Assembly (NCBI GenBank): GCA_026410415.1
Contig: JAPMLR010000005.1
Location: 144,964-208,963, forward strand
DNA: 64,000 nt
Direction: 5' to 3'
Source of the DNA: Denitratimonas yunnanensis (SeqCode)
GTDB lineage: Bacteria; Pseudomonadota; Gammaproteobacteria; Xanthomonadales; Xanthomonadaceae
Shown: positions 46,927-55,900 of the stretch, in pieces
How positions within the stretch are numbered: position 1 is the first letter of the stretch
Layout: each line of letters opens with the position of its first letter
Program-made: the position numbers and the translations under genes
The notes under the pieces: model-generated
Told to the model about the DNA's origin: nothing
Database searches by the model: none
The model's input: the letters and a program-made list of their open reading frames with translations, nothing else

Positions 46927-48101
46927 GCGACGTGTTGCTGCATGCAGAACGGCTGGGCAAAGCCTATCCGCGCAGTGGCGACGCACGCACGCGGCTGGGT
47001 GCGTTCGGGCGCATCCTGCTGGGCATGCGCTTCGCCCAGTGGGATGTGCTGCACGATGTGGGATTCACCGTGCGCCGGGGCGAATCGCTCGGGATCATCG
47101 GCGAGAACGGCGCAGGCAAGTCCACGTTGCTGAAATTGATTTCCGGGGTGCTCCTGCCCAGCTCGGGCACCATCGAGCGGCAGGGCACGATGGGGGCATT
47201 GCTGGAGTTGGGGGCGGGCTTCGATCTGGAACGCACCGGACGCGAGAACATCGCGATTGCCGCCGGCTTCATGGGGTGGAATGGCGCCCAGGTGCGCGAG
47301 CGCTACGAGGAAATCGTCGCCTTTGCCGATATCGGGCGCTATATCGAGGAACCGGTGAAGCACTATTCCTCGGGCATGGTGGTGCGACTCGGCTTTGCGG
47401 TGATCGCCGCGGTCAGGCCCGACCTTCTCATCACCGACGAAGTGCTGGCCGTAGGCGACGAGTCCTTCCAGAAGAAATGCATTCGCTGGATCGAAGGTTA
47501 TCTGGAAGAGGGCGGCACGTTGCTGCTGGTGTCGCATTCGATGTATCACGTCCAGAAGCTGTGCCGACAGGCGCTGTGGTTGAACGAGGGACGTGTGCAG
47601 GCTTACGGCGACGTGTTCGACGTGACCCAGGATTATCTTGCTTTCCACGAACGCAAGCAGGCGGCCGAACAGGGGCCTGTGCTGGACCGCGATTACGCCG
47701 GCGAGGCCTACCGTGTCGTCCGCGCCCTTGTGCAGGGCAGCGAGGACGAGGTTCCGCACCTGCTTTCCAGTGGCACGGATGTGGACATCGAGGCGGACGT
47801 CTACTCTCCCGATGGGCGCATGCCGGTGCTGGCGGTGGGCGTGGTGCGCAGCGATGGCAGCGGCCTGTTCGGCACCACCAGCCAGTTCGATGAGGCGTTG
47901 CCGGAGCGGATCGACGAGACACATTGGCGTTTCCGCCTGCGCTTTCCGAAGCTGCCCCTGCTGCCGGCCAGCTACACGTTGCGACTGCACGCGATGGACC
48001 CCGAAGGGATGCGTCTGTTCGATACCGTTGAGCGCGGGGTGACGATACGTGGCGCATCGCGGCACCTGGGCAGCGTCGCATTCGAGCGCGTCTGGGGATG
48101 A
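46923..48101 (+). CDS. wzt: polysaccharide ABC transporter ATPase (Wzt type)
   Basis: A 392-residue ATP-binding subunit starting with GTG. Walker A G-E-N-G-A-G-K-S-T is at residues 60-68, the ABC signature H-Y-S-S-G-M-V-V-R-L near 142, and Walker B L-L-I-T-D-E-V-L near 162. After ~235 a C-terminal beta-sandwich domain (V-D-I-E-A-D-V-Y, then H-W-R-F-R-L-R-F-P) matches the carbohydrate-recognition domain of Wzt proteins that bind the capped end of the O-polysaccharide. That domain implies export of a glycan finished in the cytoplasm. It overlaps both neighbours by four bases. Confidence 0.92.
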   Translation: MSDVLLHAERLGKAYPRSGDARTRLGAFGRILLGMRFAQWDVLHDVGFTVRRGESLGIIGENGAGKSTLLKLISGVLLPSSGTIERQGTMGALLELGAGFDLERTGRENIAIAAGFMGWNGAQVRERYEEIVAFADIGRYIEEPVKHYSSGMVVRLGFAVIAAVRPDLLITDEVLAVGDESFQKKCIRWIEGYLEEGGTLLLVSHSMYHVQKLCRQALWLNEGRVQAYGDVFDVTQDYLAFHERKQAAEQGPVLDRDYAGEAYRVVRALVQGSEDEVPHLLSSGTDVDIEADVYSPDGRMPVLAVGVVRSDGSGLFGTTSQFDEALPERIDETHWRFRLRFPKLPLLPASYTLRLHAMDPEGMRLFDTVERGVTIRGASRHLGSVAFERVWG

Positions 48102-48985
48102 GTGACGTGCGCGCGACGATCATCGTTCCGGTGTATCAGGCTGTCGAGGATCTGGACCGCTGTCTGACCGCCCTGGAGCGCACGTTGCCGGCAGGCACGC
48201 GCGTGTTCGTCGCCGACGATGCCTCGCCTGATCCCGCCGTGCCGCAATGCATCGCGCGCCATGTCGCTTCCGGTCGCTTGCAGATCGAGGCAGTGCGGCG
48301 CGAGACCAACCTCGGCTTCGTCGGCAACGTCAATCGCGCCTTCGCCGAAACCGCACCGGACGATGTGATCCTGTTCAACTCCGACGCGTGGGCCACGCCC
48401 GGCTGGTACGAGGCGATGATGGCGTGTGCCGCCTCCGATGGGCGCATCGCCACGATCACGCCGTGGTCCAACAACGCGGAGATCTGCTCCCTGCCCGATT
48501 TCTGCCGCGCCGCACCCGTACCTTCCGAGGCCGAGGCCGACCGCATTGCCCGCACCGTGCGCAACGCCGGGTCGCCGGCTTATCCGGAGTTGCCGACCGG
48601 CGTGGGGTTCTGCATGTTCGTGCGCCGCGCCGCGCTGAGTGCGTTGGGCGATTTCGACGCGGCCACCTTCGGTCGCGGCTATGGCGAGGAAAACGATTTC
48701 TGCCAGCGCGCTGCCGGCCATGACTGGCGCAACGTACTGTGCGACGCGGCCTACGTGGTGCATCGCGGTGGCGCCTCGTTCGGGCCCGAAGGCCACCGGC
48801 CGGGCGGGGAGAACCTGGCGCGGCTCACGGCGCGTTATCCGCACTACAATGCGCAGGTTGCCGACTTCATCCTGCGCGATCCGCTGGCGCCGTTGCGTGA
48901 GCGCATCGTTGCCGCACTCGCCGCTGCGCCGCAGCAGGCAGGCGATGGCGGAGGCACCCAGCGAGAATTGTTTCCGCCCGGATGA
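48098..48985 (+). CDS. family 2 glycosyltransferase
   Basis: A 295-residue GT-A fold glycosyltransferase. The nucleotide-binding start I-I-V-P-V-Y-Q-A-V-E-D and A-D-D-A-S-P-D are followed by a metal-binding S-D-A in place of D-x-D (V-I-L-F-N-S-D-A-W). The acceptor-site segment G-Y-G-E-E-N-D-F-C-Q-R-A is typical of GT2 enzymes adding deoxy-sugars. It overlaps wzt by four bases (ATGA), so it is part of the same unit and probably helps build the exported glycan. The donor sugar cannot be determined. Confidence 0.88.
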   Translation: MSDVRATIIVPVYQAVEDLDRCLTALERTLPAGTRVFVADDASPDPAVPQCIARHVASGRLQIEAVRRETNLGFVGNVNRAFAETAPDDVILFNSDAWATPGWYEAMMACAASDGRIATITPWSNNAEICSLPDFCRAAPVPSEAEADRIARTVRNAGSPAYPELPTGVGFCMFVRRAALSALGDFDAATFGRGYGEENDFCQRAAGHDWRNVLCDAAYVVHRGGASFGPEGHRPGGENLARLTARYPHYNAQVADFILRDPLAPLRERIVAALAAAPQQAGDGGGTQRELFPPG

Positions 48986-49145
48986 GGTGCGCGTCCACGC
49001 CTTCTTGTCGTTCGCTCTCGCACCCAGTTGGGTGAGAGGAACGCAGCAGATGCGGGGTGCATCTCCTTGCGGAGCAACACATCGTCACGCCCGCGCACGA
49101 CGCAGGTGGCGACGAAAATCCAGCCAAAGGAATGCTCTTTCCATC

Positions 49146-50954
49146 ATGTCCGCCAATCAGATGCCTCCCGCCACGAACGATTCATCCACGCTCTATGCGT
49201 CCGTCGATGGCCGCATGGCGGGCCTTGGCGCGGGCGAGGCGGTGTTTTTCGAGACACGGAGCGGGCGCAGTCATGTGATGACCGGCGATGTCGCGCGGGC
49301 TTTCGAGCTGTGTCGGGCGTTCCTGCCGATGGCCGAACACGTCACCCGCATCATGGAAGCGCTGCCCTCCCTGAAAGGGCAGGGAGCGGCGGTGCAACGG
49401 GTGCTGGAAATGTTCGTGGCGCGGGGCCTGATGCAAACCGATACGCAATTCATCGCGCGCTTTGCCGCAGCGACGTCCAGCACGCAGGCACCGGTATCCG
49501 GCGTGTTCCTGTGCGCCCCGGTGGTTTCCGGGCAGTTGCGCCTCATGCTTGAGGGTTTGCGCACCCACGCGCAGCGTTTCGGGTTGGCGTGGCCGGTGTA
49601 CGTCGTCGATCTGAATGGCGATGCCGCACTCGCCAGCGAACACGCCACGGCGCTCGCCGGGTTCGTGCGTGACACCGGCATCCGCCTTCGGCATGTCACG
49701 GCGAACGATGTCGCGCGGATCGTCGATGCGCTTGTCGCCGAACTGCCCGAACAGGCGGATGCGGTACGCTGGCTGTTCACGCCCGTGCCCGGCAGCACCG
49801 GCGCGGCGCGCAACCTGGTGGCGTTGCTGGCGGCCGGGACGCGGTACCTGTTTCTGGATTCGGATACCGCATTGCCGTTGCTCCGCCATCCCGAGTTCTC
49901 GCGTGGCCTGTATGCCGACGGCCGCGCGCTGGCGGTGCGAAGTTTCGAATCGGCGCAGAGCGCGCAGGCGGCGGGTGTTGCATCCGAAGCCGATCCGCTG
50001 GCAGAACACTTGGCCCTGTGCGGCCTCACGCTGGGCGAGGCGTGTGCGATGCAGCCGGACGCCATGCCGCAGCGCGACAACCTGCGTGGTGTGATTGCCG
50101 CGCGTGCGCCGTGGTTGCGCCCCGAGCATCGGGTGAGTTTCACGGCGGTGGGCCGTGTCGGACAGTTCGCTCCTGCCGACCCCACGCTGCCATTCCAGTT
50201 GGCTGCCGACGAGCGTGCCGGCATGGTCGCCACGCGCGAAACCTATCTGGCCACCTATCGCACACCTGCACTGTGGCAGGGCACGAGCCACTTTGCTGCG
50301 GGGCTGGGTGACGGCCTTGCGCCCCTGGCTTTCGATGCCAGCCGGATGGTTCCCTGCACCTTGCCTGGCGCGCGTTCGGCCAGCCAGCTTCAGGTCGAAC
50401 TGCTGCGCCTGGCGCACCCGGATGGCGTCGATCTCGATTTCCCGTTTGCTCTCATGCAGATCGCCCCCGGCGTCGGAGCCGACGACGCGTTGGGTCGGCC
50501 GGACAGCGCGCAGTGCCTGGCAGGTCTTGCCGCACATGTCGCGCAGGACGTCTACGCCGCCGATCCGGCGCATCGCCTCGGCGTGCTGGCCGCCAAGCTC
50601 GAAGACATGGCCGCGGCCAGCGACAGCACGCTGAACACCTACCTGGTGGAATACCTCGCCTATCACCGCTCCAGCGTCGTGGAACGCATGCAGCAGGCGT
50701 TTGCCGGAACGGCTTCGCCACCGGTGTATTGGCTGGCCGATCTGCGCGCTGCGGTGGAAGCGCAAGGCAAGGCGCTGGCAGGCGGCGAAGTGCCGCGCCT
50801 GGCCGGATGGCCGGTGGATGCCGATGGCGCGGCGTGCGTTGCGGCATTCCGAAACGAATTGCGTGGTCTGGCGGCGGGCCTGCGCGCCTGGCCTGCTGCC
50901 TTCGCCATCGCCCGATCGCAAAGCGCCGCCTGGCGCGACGCGCTCTCCGCCTGA
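49146..50954 (+). CDS. large protein with PqqD-like N-part and glycosyltransferase-like core
   Basis: A 602-residue protein I cannot assign to a named family. Residues ~10-95 (F-F-E-T-R-S-G-R-S-H-V-M-T-G-D-V-A-R-A, then V-L-E-M-F-V-A-R-G-L-M) have the layout of a PqqD-like winged helix. Residues ~110-255 look like a GT-A Rossmann half: V-F-L-C-A-P-V-V-S-G, then the D-x-D-type Y-L-F-L-D-S-D-T-A. The C-terminal ~300 residues are Ala-rich and helical. No signal peptide is seen. The upstream frame runs into the preceding gene and was not used. The locus suggests a role in glycan synthesis or modification. Confidence 0.6.
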   Translation: MSANQMPPATNDSSTLYASVDGRMAGLGAGEAVFFETRSGRSHVMTGDVARAFELCRAFLPMAEHVTRIMEALPSLKGQGAAVQRVLEMFVARGLMQTDTQFIARFAAATSSTQAPVSGVFLCAPVVSGQLRLMLEGLRTHAQRFGLAWPVYVVDLNGDAALASEHATALAGFVRDTGIRLRHVTANDVARIVDALVAELPEQADAVRWLFTPVPGSTGAARNLVALLAAGTRYLFLDSDTALPLLRHPEFSRGLYADGRALAVRSFESAQSAQAAGVASEADPLAEHLALCGLTLGEACAMQPDAMPQRDNLRGVIAARAPWLRPEHRVSFTAVGRVGQFAPADPTLPFQLAADERAGMVATRETYLATYRTPALWQGTSHFAAGLGDGLAPLAFDASRMVPCTLPGARSASQLQVELLRLAHPDGVDLDFPFALMQIAPGVGADDALGRPDSAQCLAGLAAHVAQDVYAADPAHRLGVLAAKLEDMAAASDSTLNTYLVEYLAYHRSSVVERMQQAFAGTASPPVYWLADLRAAVEAQGKALAGGEVPRLAGWPVDADGAACVAAFRNELRGLAAGLRAWPAAFAIARSQSAAWRDALSA

Positions 50955-50967
50955 CCTGCACGCCCGC

Positions 50968-51807
50968 ATGTCGCAAGCGTTCGACGTCACTGCCATCGTT
51001 GTCAGTCACGACAGTGGCGAGTACCTGCGCGCTTGCATCGCCGATCTGCTGGCGCAGGACATGCCGGTGCGGGTGGTCGTGGTGGACAATGCCTCGCGCG
51101 ATGGCGCGCCCGATCGACTACCGAACGCCCCCGGGCTGGAAATACTGCGCAACGCCGGCAATCCCGGTTTCGGTGCAGCCTGCAATCAGGGCGCGGCCCG
51201 CAGCCGGGCGGCGTACCTGCTGTTCGTGAATCCGGATTGCCGCCTGCCGTCCGATACCGTGTCGCGTCTGTGCCGGCATCTGGAGGCGAACCCGGACATC
51301 GGCCTGCTTGGTGCGGCCCTGCAGAACCCCGATGGCAGCCCGCAGTGTGCGGCCCGGCGCCGCACTCCGTCGCCGGGCCGCGCCATCGCTCAGTCGCTCG
51401 GGCTTCGATCCCGCGACTGCGAGGCCGGACGCCTTGCCGGGCCGGGCCTGATCGACGTCGAGGCCACCTCGGGCGCATTGATGCTGATCCCGCGCGAACT
51501 GTTCGAACGGCTGGGCGGCTTCGATACCGGCTACATCCTGCACTGCGAAGACCTCGACCTCTGTCGTCGCGTGCTGCAGGCGGGCCAACGCATCGCCGTG
51601 GCCACCGATGTGCCGGTGATTCACCACAAGGGCACGTCGAGCCGCGGGCGGCCGATCTGGGTGGAGTGGCAGAAACATCGGGGCATGTGGCGCTATTTCC
51701 GCAAATTCGATGCCGCTACCAGCCCGTTCTGGTTGCGCGGCATCGTCGTGGCTGGCCTGATGGGCCGGTTTCCGCTGGCGGCGTTGCGCGCGTGGTGGCG
51801 GCGCTGA
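50968..51807 (+). CDS. family 2 glycosyltransferase, rhamnosyltransferase-like
   Basis: A 279-residue GT2 enzyme. I-V-V-S-H-D-S-G-E-Y-L, V-V-V-D-N-A-S-R-D-G and F-V-N-P-D-C-R-L (metal-binding position) are typical of the WbbL/rhamnosyltransferase branch. So are the later S-G-A-L-M-L-I-P-R-E-L-F and C-E-D-L-D-L-C-R-R. A hydrophobic C-terminus (L-R-G-I-V-V-A-G-L-M-G-R-F) may associate with the membrane. It starts 14 bases after the previous gene and no ribosome-binding site is obvious, so translation may be coupled. Confidence 0.88.
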   Translation: MSQAFDVTAIVVSHDSGEYLRACIADLLAQDMPVRVVVVDNASRDGAPDRLPNAPGLEILRNAGNPGFGAACNQGAARSRAAYLLFVNPDCRLPSDTVSRLCRHLEANPDIGLLGAALQNPDGSPQCAARRRTPSPGRAIAQSLGLRSRDCEAGRLAGPGLIDVEATSGALMLIPRELFERLGGFDTGYILHCEDLDLCRRVLQAGQRIAVATDVPVIHHKGTSSRGRPIWVEWQKHRGMWRYFRKFDAATSPFWLRGIVVAGLMGRFPLAALRAWWRR

Positions 51808-51810
51808 GGC

Positions 51811-52578
51811 TTACTTCGGCTGCAGCCGGATCGCGCCATCCACCCGGATCACGCTGCCGTTGAGGTAACCATTGCCGAGGATGAACGCCACCGTGTCGGC
51901 GAATTCGGCCGGATCGCCGAGCCGTGACGGAAACGGCACCTGCGCGCAGAGCGACTGGTACACCGCTTCGGGCATCCCATCCACCATCGGCGTGTGGAAC
52001 ACCCCCGGCGCCACGGTCATCACCCGCACGCCGATACGCGTGAACTCGCGCGCCAACGGCAGCGTCATGCCGACCACGCCGCCCTTGCTGGCCGAATACG
52101 CCACCTGACCGATCTGCCCTTCGAACGCCGCGATCGAGGCGGTGAACACGATCGCGCCGCGCTCGCCGTCCGGCCCGGGCGCGTTGTGCTGCATCAGTTC
52201 GGCTGCCGCCTTGGCCAGATTGAAACTGCCGATCAGGTTCACCTTCACCGTGGAGGCGAACTGGCCGAGCGGCATGGCGCCGTCACGGCCCAAAGCCCGG
52301 CCTGCACCAAGAATGCCGGCGCAGCACACCGCCGCGTTCAGTCCGCCCATGAGCCTCCTGGCTTCCTCCAAAGCCGTTACCGCCGCCGCCTCGTCGGTCA
52401 CGTCCAGATGCAGGTAGCTGGCGGCTTTGCCCAGTTCCGCAGCGGCGACCGCGCCTTTCTCGTCGTTGAGGTCGAGCAGCACCACCTTGCCGCCGTCCTC
52501 CACGATTCGGCGTGCTGTCGCCAGCCCCAATCCGGACGCACCGCCGCTCACCACCGCGCGTACATCGTTCCGATCCAT
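51811..52578 (-). CDS. short-chain dehydrogenase, 3-hydroxyacyl-CoA dehydrogenase-like
   Basis: A 255-residue classical SDR. The NAD-binding G-G-A-S-G-L-G (12-18) is followed by the L-D-L strand end that favours NAD(H). The catalytic Ser148, Tyr161 and Lys165 (Y-S-A-S-K) are intact. The sequence resembles type II 3-hydroxyacyl-CoA dehydrogenases (HSD17B10-like), e.g. the P-F-P-S-R-L-G-D-P-A-E-F-A segment near the end, so a role in fatty-acid or branched-chain degradation is likely. The start at 52578 gives the standard length; an upstream extension in frame is non-homologous. It converges with the glycosyltransferase gene three bases away. Confidence 0.88.
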   Translation of the reverse strand: MDRNDVRAVVSGGASGLGLATARRIVEDGGKVVLLDLNDEKGAVAAAELGKAASYLHLDVTDEAAAVTALEEARRLMGGLNAAVCCAGILGAGRALGRDGAMPLGQFASTVKVNLIGSFNLAKAAAELMQHNAPGPDGERGAIVFTASIAAFEGQIGQVAYSASKGGVVGMTLPLAREFTRIGVRVMTVAPGVFHTPMVDGMPEAVYQSLCAQVPFPSRLGDPAEFADTVAFILGNGYLNGSVIRVDGAIRLQPK

Positions 52579-52681
52579 GCCGTGCTCTCCCGAAATAGTG
52601 TTGGCCGGCGATTGTATGCCGCGCCTGCAATGCTGTGCGCCCGAAACCAGGCACTGTTCTCGCAGCACCGGAAAGTCACGG

Positions 52682-52771
52682 TGCGACACCGGTCCGGTGT
52701 CATTTCCGGCTGCCGTGCGAGTTCGCCGGCGGGTGATCCAGGGCCGCACGAGCCGTCACCCCGGTGTCGCA
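52682..52771 (+). promoter_or_regulatory. repeated CACCGG/CCGGTG half-sites
   Basis: An 8-bp palindrome GACACCGG-T-CCGGTGTC (52685-52701). The left part recurs inverted further on: TGCGACACCGG at 52682-52692 pairs with CCGGTGTCGCA at 52761-52771. The three related half-sites suggest a protein-binding region; no regulator was identified. Confidence 0.4.
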
Positions 52772-52794
52772 TCCGTCAGAGCAGGTTGGGAAGT

Positions 52795-52806
52795 GCAAAT
52801 ATTTGC
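52795..52806 (+). promoter_or_regulatory. perfect 12-bp AT-rich palindrome
   Basis: GCAAATATTTGC, a perfect 12-base palindrome about 125 bases before the giant gene. It resembles a dimeric regulator operator. The binding protein is unknown. Confidence 0.4.
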
Positions 52807-52819
52807 GTTTATTCCACAT

Positions 52820-52866
52820 CCATACCCTAAATGGGGGATGAATTAACGGATGGAAGTGGGGTATGG
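52820..52866 (+). promoter_or_regulatory. spaced inverted repeat CCATACCC/GGGTATGG
   Basis: Exact 8-bp arms at 52820-52827 and 52859-52866, 31 bases apart, just upstream of the giant gene. It could form an mRNA stem-loop or a two-site operator. Confidence 0.35.
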
Positions 52867-52932
52867 TGCACACACAGCCGACGGGGAATCGGATTGGAGA
52901 TGCGCTTGCACTCCAGAACCAGGAGAGGGGGA

Positions 52933-55900
52933 ATGAGGGAAGAATCCTTTATTTACAGCGACTTGCCGGATTTTTCGGAAACTTCGCCCCGTGCTGGCGC
53001 GCCGATGGCAAGCGACGCGGAAGGTGATTCTTCCCGTCCCAGCACGTCCTATCCCGCGCCGCGCCGCACGCTTGGGGAACTCCGGACCCCATCATCGGCC
53101 GACGCCGGAGGTGTCCCCGATGCCCACTCTCCCGGCCAGGACGATGCCCTCGCGGATCATCCCGCTTCCCCTGCCGAGCCGGGCGACAGCGCCCCCGCTG
53201 CGGACACCGCTGCGCCGCACGCAACGCGCATGATCCTTTCGCGCACGCTTTTTCGCTATGTGTCCCTGGCCCGGCGTGTTGCCGGTGCCGGGGCATCCGT
53301 CGTTTCCAGCCTTTCCCATCTTTCCGTCGTCTCGCATCACAGGGTAGCCGCCATGTCCTCCACTGAATGCAATCCTCCCGCATCCATCCCCGCCGCTCGC
53401 ACCGGGCGCTGGCTCTCCCATCTGATGCTTGCGCTTGTGGCGTGGGTGGGGTTGGGGCTGGCCGGTTTCGATGCGCAGGCGCAGGATCGGCGCGTAGCCA
53501 CAACTGGCAGCGACAGCGGTAACGACTGCACGGTTTCCACCTGCCGAACGATTGCCCATGCGCTGTCGGAAGCCAACCCGGGCGACACGATCATCATTGG
53601 CTATGGCCAGTCAGGCCACGTCACCTTCAGCGAACACGTTGCCATCAACAAGGCGGGCATCACCATCCGTGCTGAGGGCGGATTTGGCAACAATCCCGAT
53701 GTGCCGGGGAGTTCGGCTTCCATCGTCGCGCCGGACAACAGCCTTCCGGCACTGATTACGGTGAACGCTACTGGCGTCACCATTCAGAATCTCTACCTCG
53801 ACGTGAACTTCAACAATGCCTACCAAGGCATCCGCGTCGAATCGGGCGACGATCTTGAAGTCGAGAATGTTCGCATCCGTGCGAGACAGCTTTCTCCAAA
53901 TACCGTCAACTACGGCCAACGCAACGCCATCTGGATCAATCCCACGGCGGCGGCAGGCGCTTTTTCGGCTGTCGTGACCGGCAGCCATATCGAAGGCACG
54001 CCCGCACAGTCCATCTGGTTCCGCGCCGGCATCGACGCCCGCAACGCCGGCCTCCTCGCCATCGGCAACACCATCCGTTCCGTCAACCACGACATCTACG
54101 TCGTCGGCCACCCGGCAGGCCAAGCCGTCACCATCGGCGGCCCGGACCCGGGCGATGCCAACACCTTCCGCGGCTACGGCGTCTCCTACTACGCCCCCGC
54201 CAGCGGCGCAGGCACCGCGACGATCCAGAACAACACCTTCACCGCCGCCGCCGACCTCGGCGGCAACGTGCCATCGAACGACACCGACGGCGACTTCGCC
54301 GCGACACGCCTGATCCACAACGCCGTCGGCCAGACCGTCGCCATTTCCGACAACACCTTCACCGGCTACCAGCGCGGCATCCTGATCCAGAACTTCCCCG
54401 GCGTTACCCTTGCCGGCAATGAGTTCACCCCGCTCGCAGGCTCCACCACCTTCCAGCATGTGCGCCTGAGCAACAAGGAACTGTTCAGCGGCGCAGCGCC
54501 TGCGCCCATCGCCAACGCACTGGCGCTCACCGCCACCGGCAATACCTTCAACGGCACGGACGGCACAGGCGTTTACCTGCTCAACGACAACGCACAGGCC
54601 GAGCCGGTTGGCGGCTACTACGGCACGATCCTGCTTGAAGACAACACCTTCGATGGCAATCTCGGCCACTACATCGCACTCAGCGAACTTGTTTGCGCAA
54701 GCAGCAACGCCGCCCCCTGCCCAACTGCCACCTCCTACATCGCCGCCTCCGCCACCATGGTCGGCACCCCGGTCGTCCCCTTCGCCGGCAATGTCACCGC
54801 GCCAGACAATAGCTTCGGCAGCGTTCCAAGCAGCGCTGCCGCTACCGTCGCTGAACTGGTCGCCATCAACGCCAAAACCCAGGATCGCCGCGACCATGTC
54901 GCGCTCGGCCTTGCCAACACCGCCATCGGCGTCATCGTCTTTGGCGACGAAAATGCGGCCTACTCGCTGAGCGATGACCGCACCCCGGCCTTCTTCCTGC
55001 CCAAGGCTCCCGATGCGACGTTTGAAGCCTGCGACAACAGCGAGAACCACACCGGCTGCTACCAACTCAGCCTGACCAACGATGGCGGCACCGCCGTGCC
55101 GGAACACACCTCCATCGAGTTCCGCATTACGCGCGGCACGGGCGATGAGGCCATCGAAGCCGGCAATGTCGTACTCGACTACGAAACCACCCCCGCCACC
55201 GGTGCGGGCGATGTCATCTCGTTTGTCCTCGAAGACGAAATCCTCGTCGGCCGCATGCCGGTGCCCGCCGGCAACATCGACGCCGCGCCAGTCGCCATCG
55301 AAGCCAACGAAACAGACAACCTCCTCGCCGGCACCCGCCTGCGCTTCACCCGCGGCGGCCAGTACACCGTGGAAACCCGCCTGATCGGCAAGGAAACCGA
55401 AGACCTCTACGGCGCCGTCGACACCGACACCATCAACGTCGCCGACCTCACCCTCTCCATTGACGGCCCCAGCGCCGCCGATCTTGCCGGCACCCACGAC
55501 CCGGCCACCTACACCATCGCCATCGCCAACACCGACGGTGCCGTCACCGAGCCGCTGGCGGTGCGGATTCGTGTGAGTGGCGACGATGCAATGGTGGCAA
55601 CCGATCTCGCACTCACCTACGCGGGCGAGAACGACTGCGTAGTCGACAATGATGACCTGCTCTGCACCTTCGACAACGGCGGTGCAGGCTTCACCGTCGC
55701 CGCAGGCGGCAGCGTCAGCCACACCATGACCGTCGATTTCGCCATTGGCGATCACTACACCTACGCCTTCGAGGTGGTCAGCCTGTCCGGCACGCCCGAG
55801 CGCACCTACGCCACCGGCACCATCGACACCCGCGTGGGCGCGGTCGAGCTGACCGCAACCGGCCCGGCGCGCGCAGCCAATGTCGGCGGCGCAGGCACCG

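Larger units (their letters stand above)
52579..52932. other. regulatory region upstream of the giant ORF
   Basis: A 354-base gap between divergent genes. No gene was found. It contains several inverted repeats listed separately and an AT-richer stretch (52793-52850) that stands out in this GC-rich region and could hold the promoter of the giant gene. Confidence 0.5.

Noticed and set aside
52949..53503. 184-codon minus-strand frame before the giant gene
   Set aside because: Arg/Pro-rich translation without signal or domain, overlapping the coding strand that has the strong ribosome-binding site.
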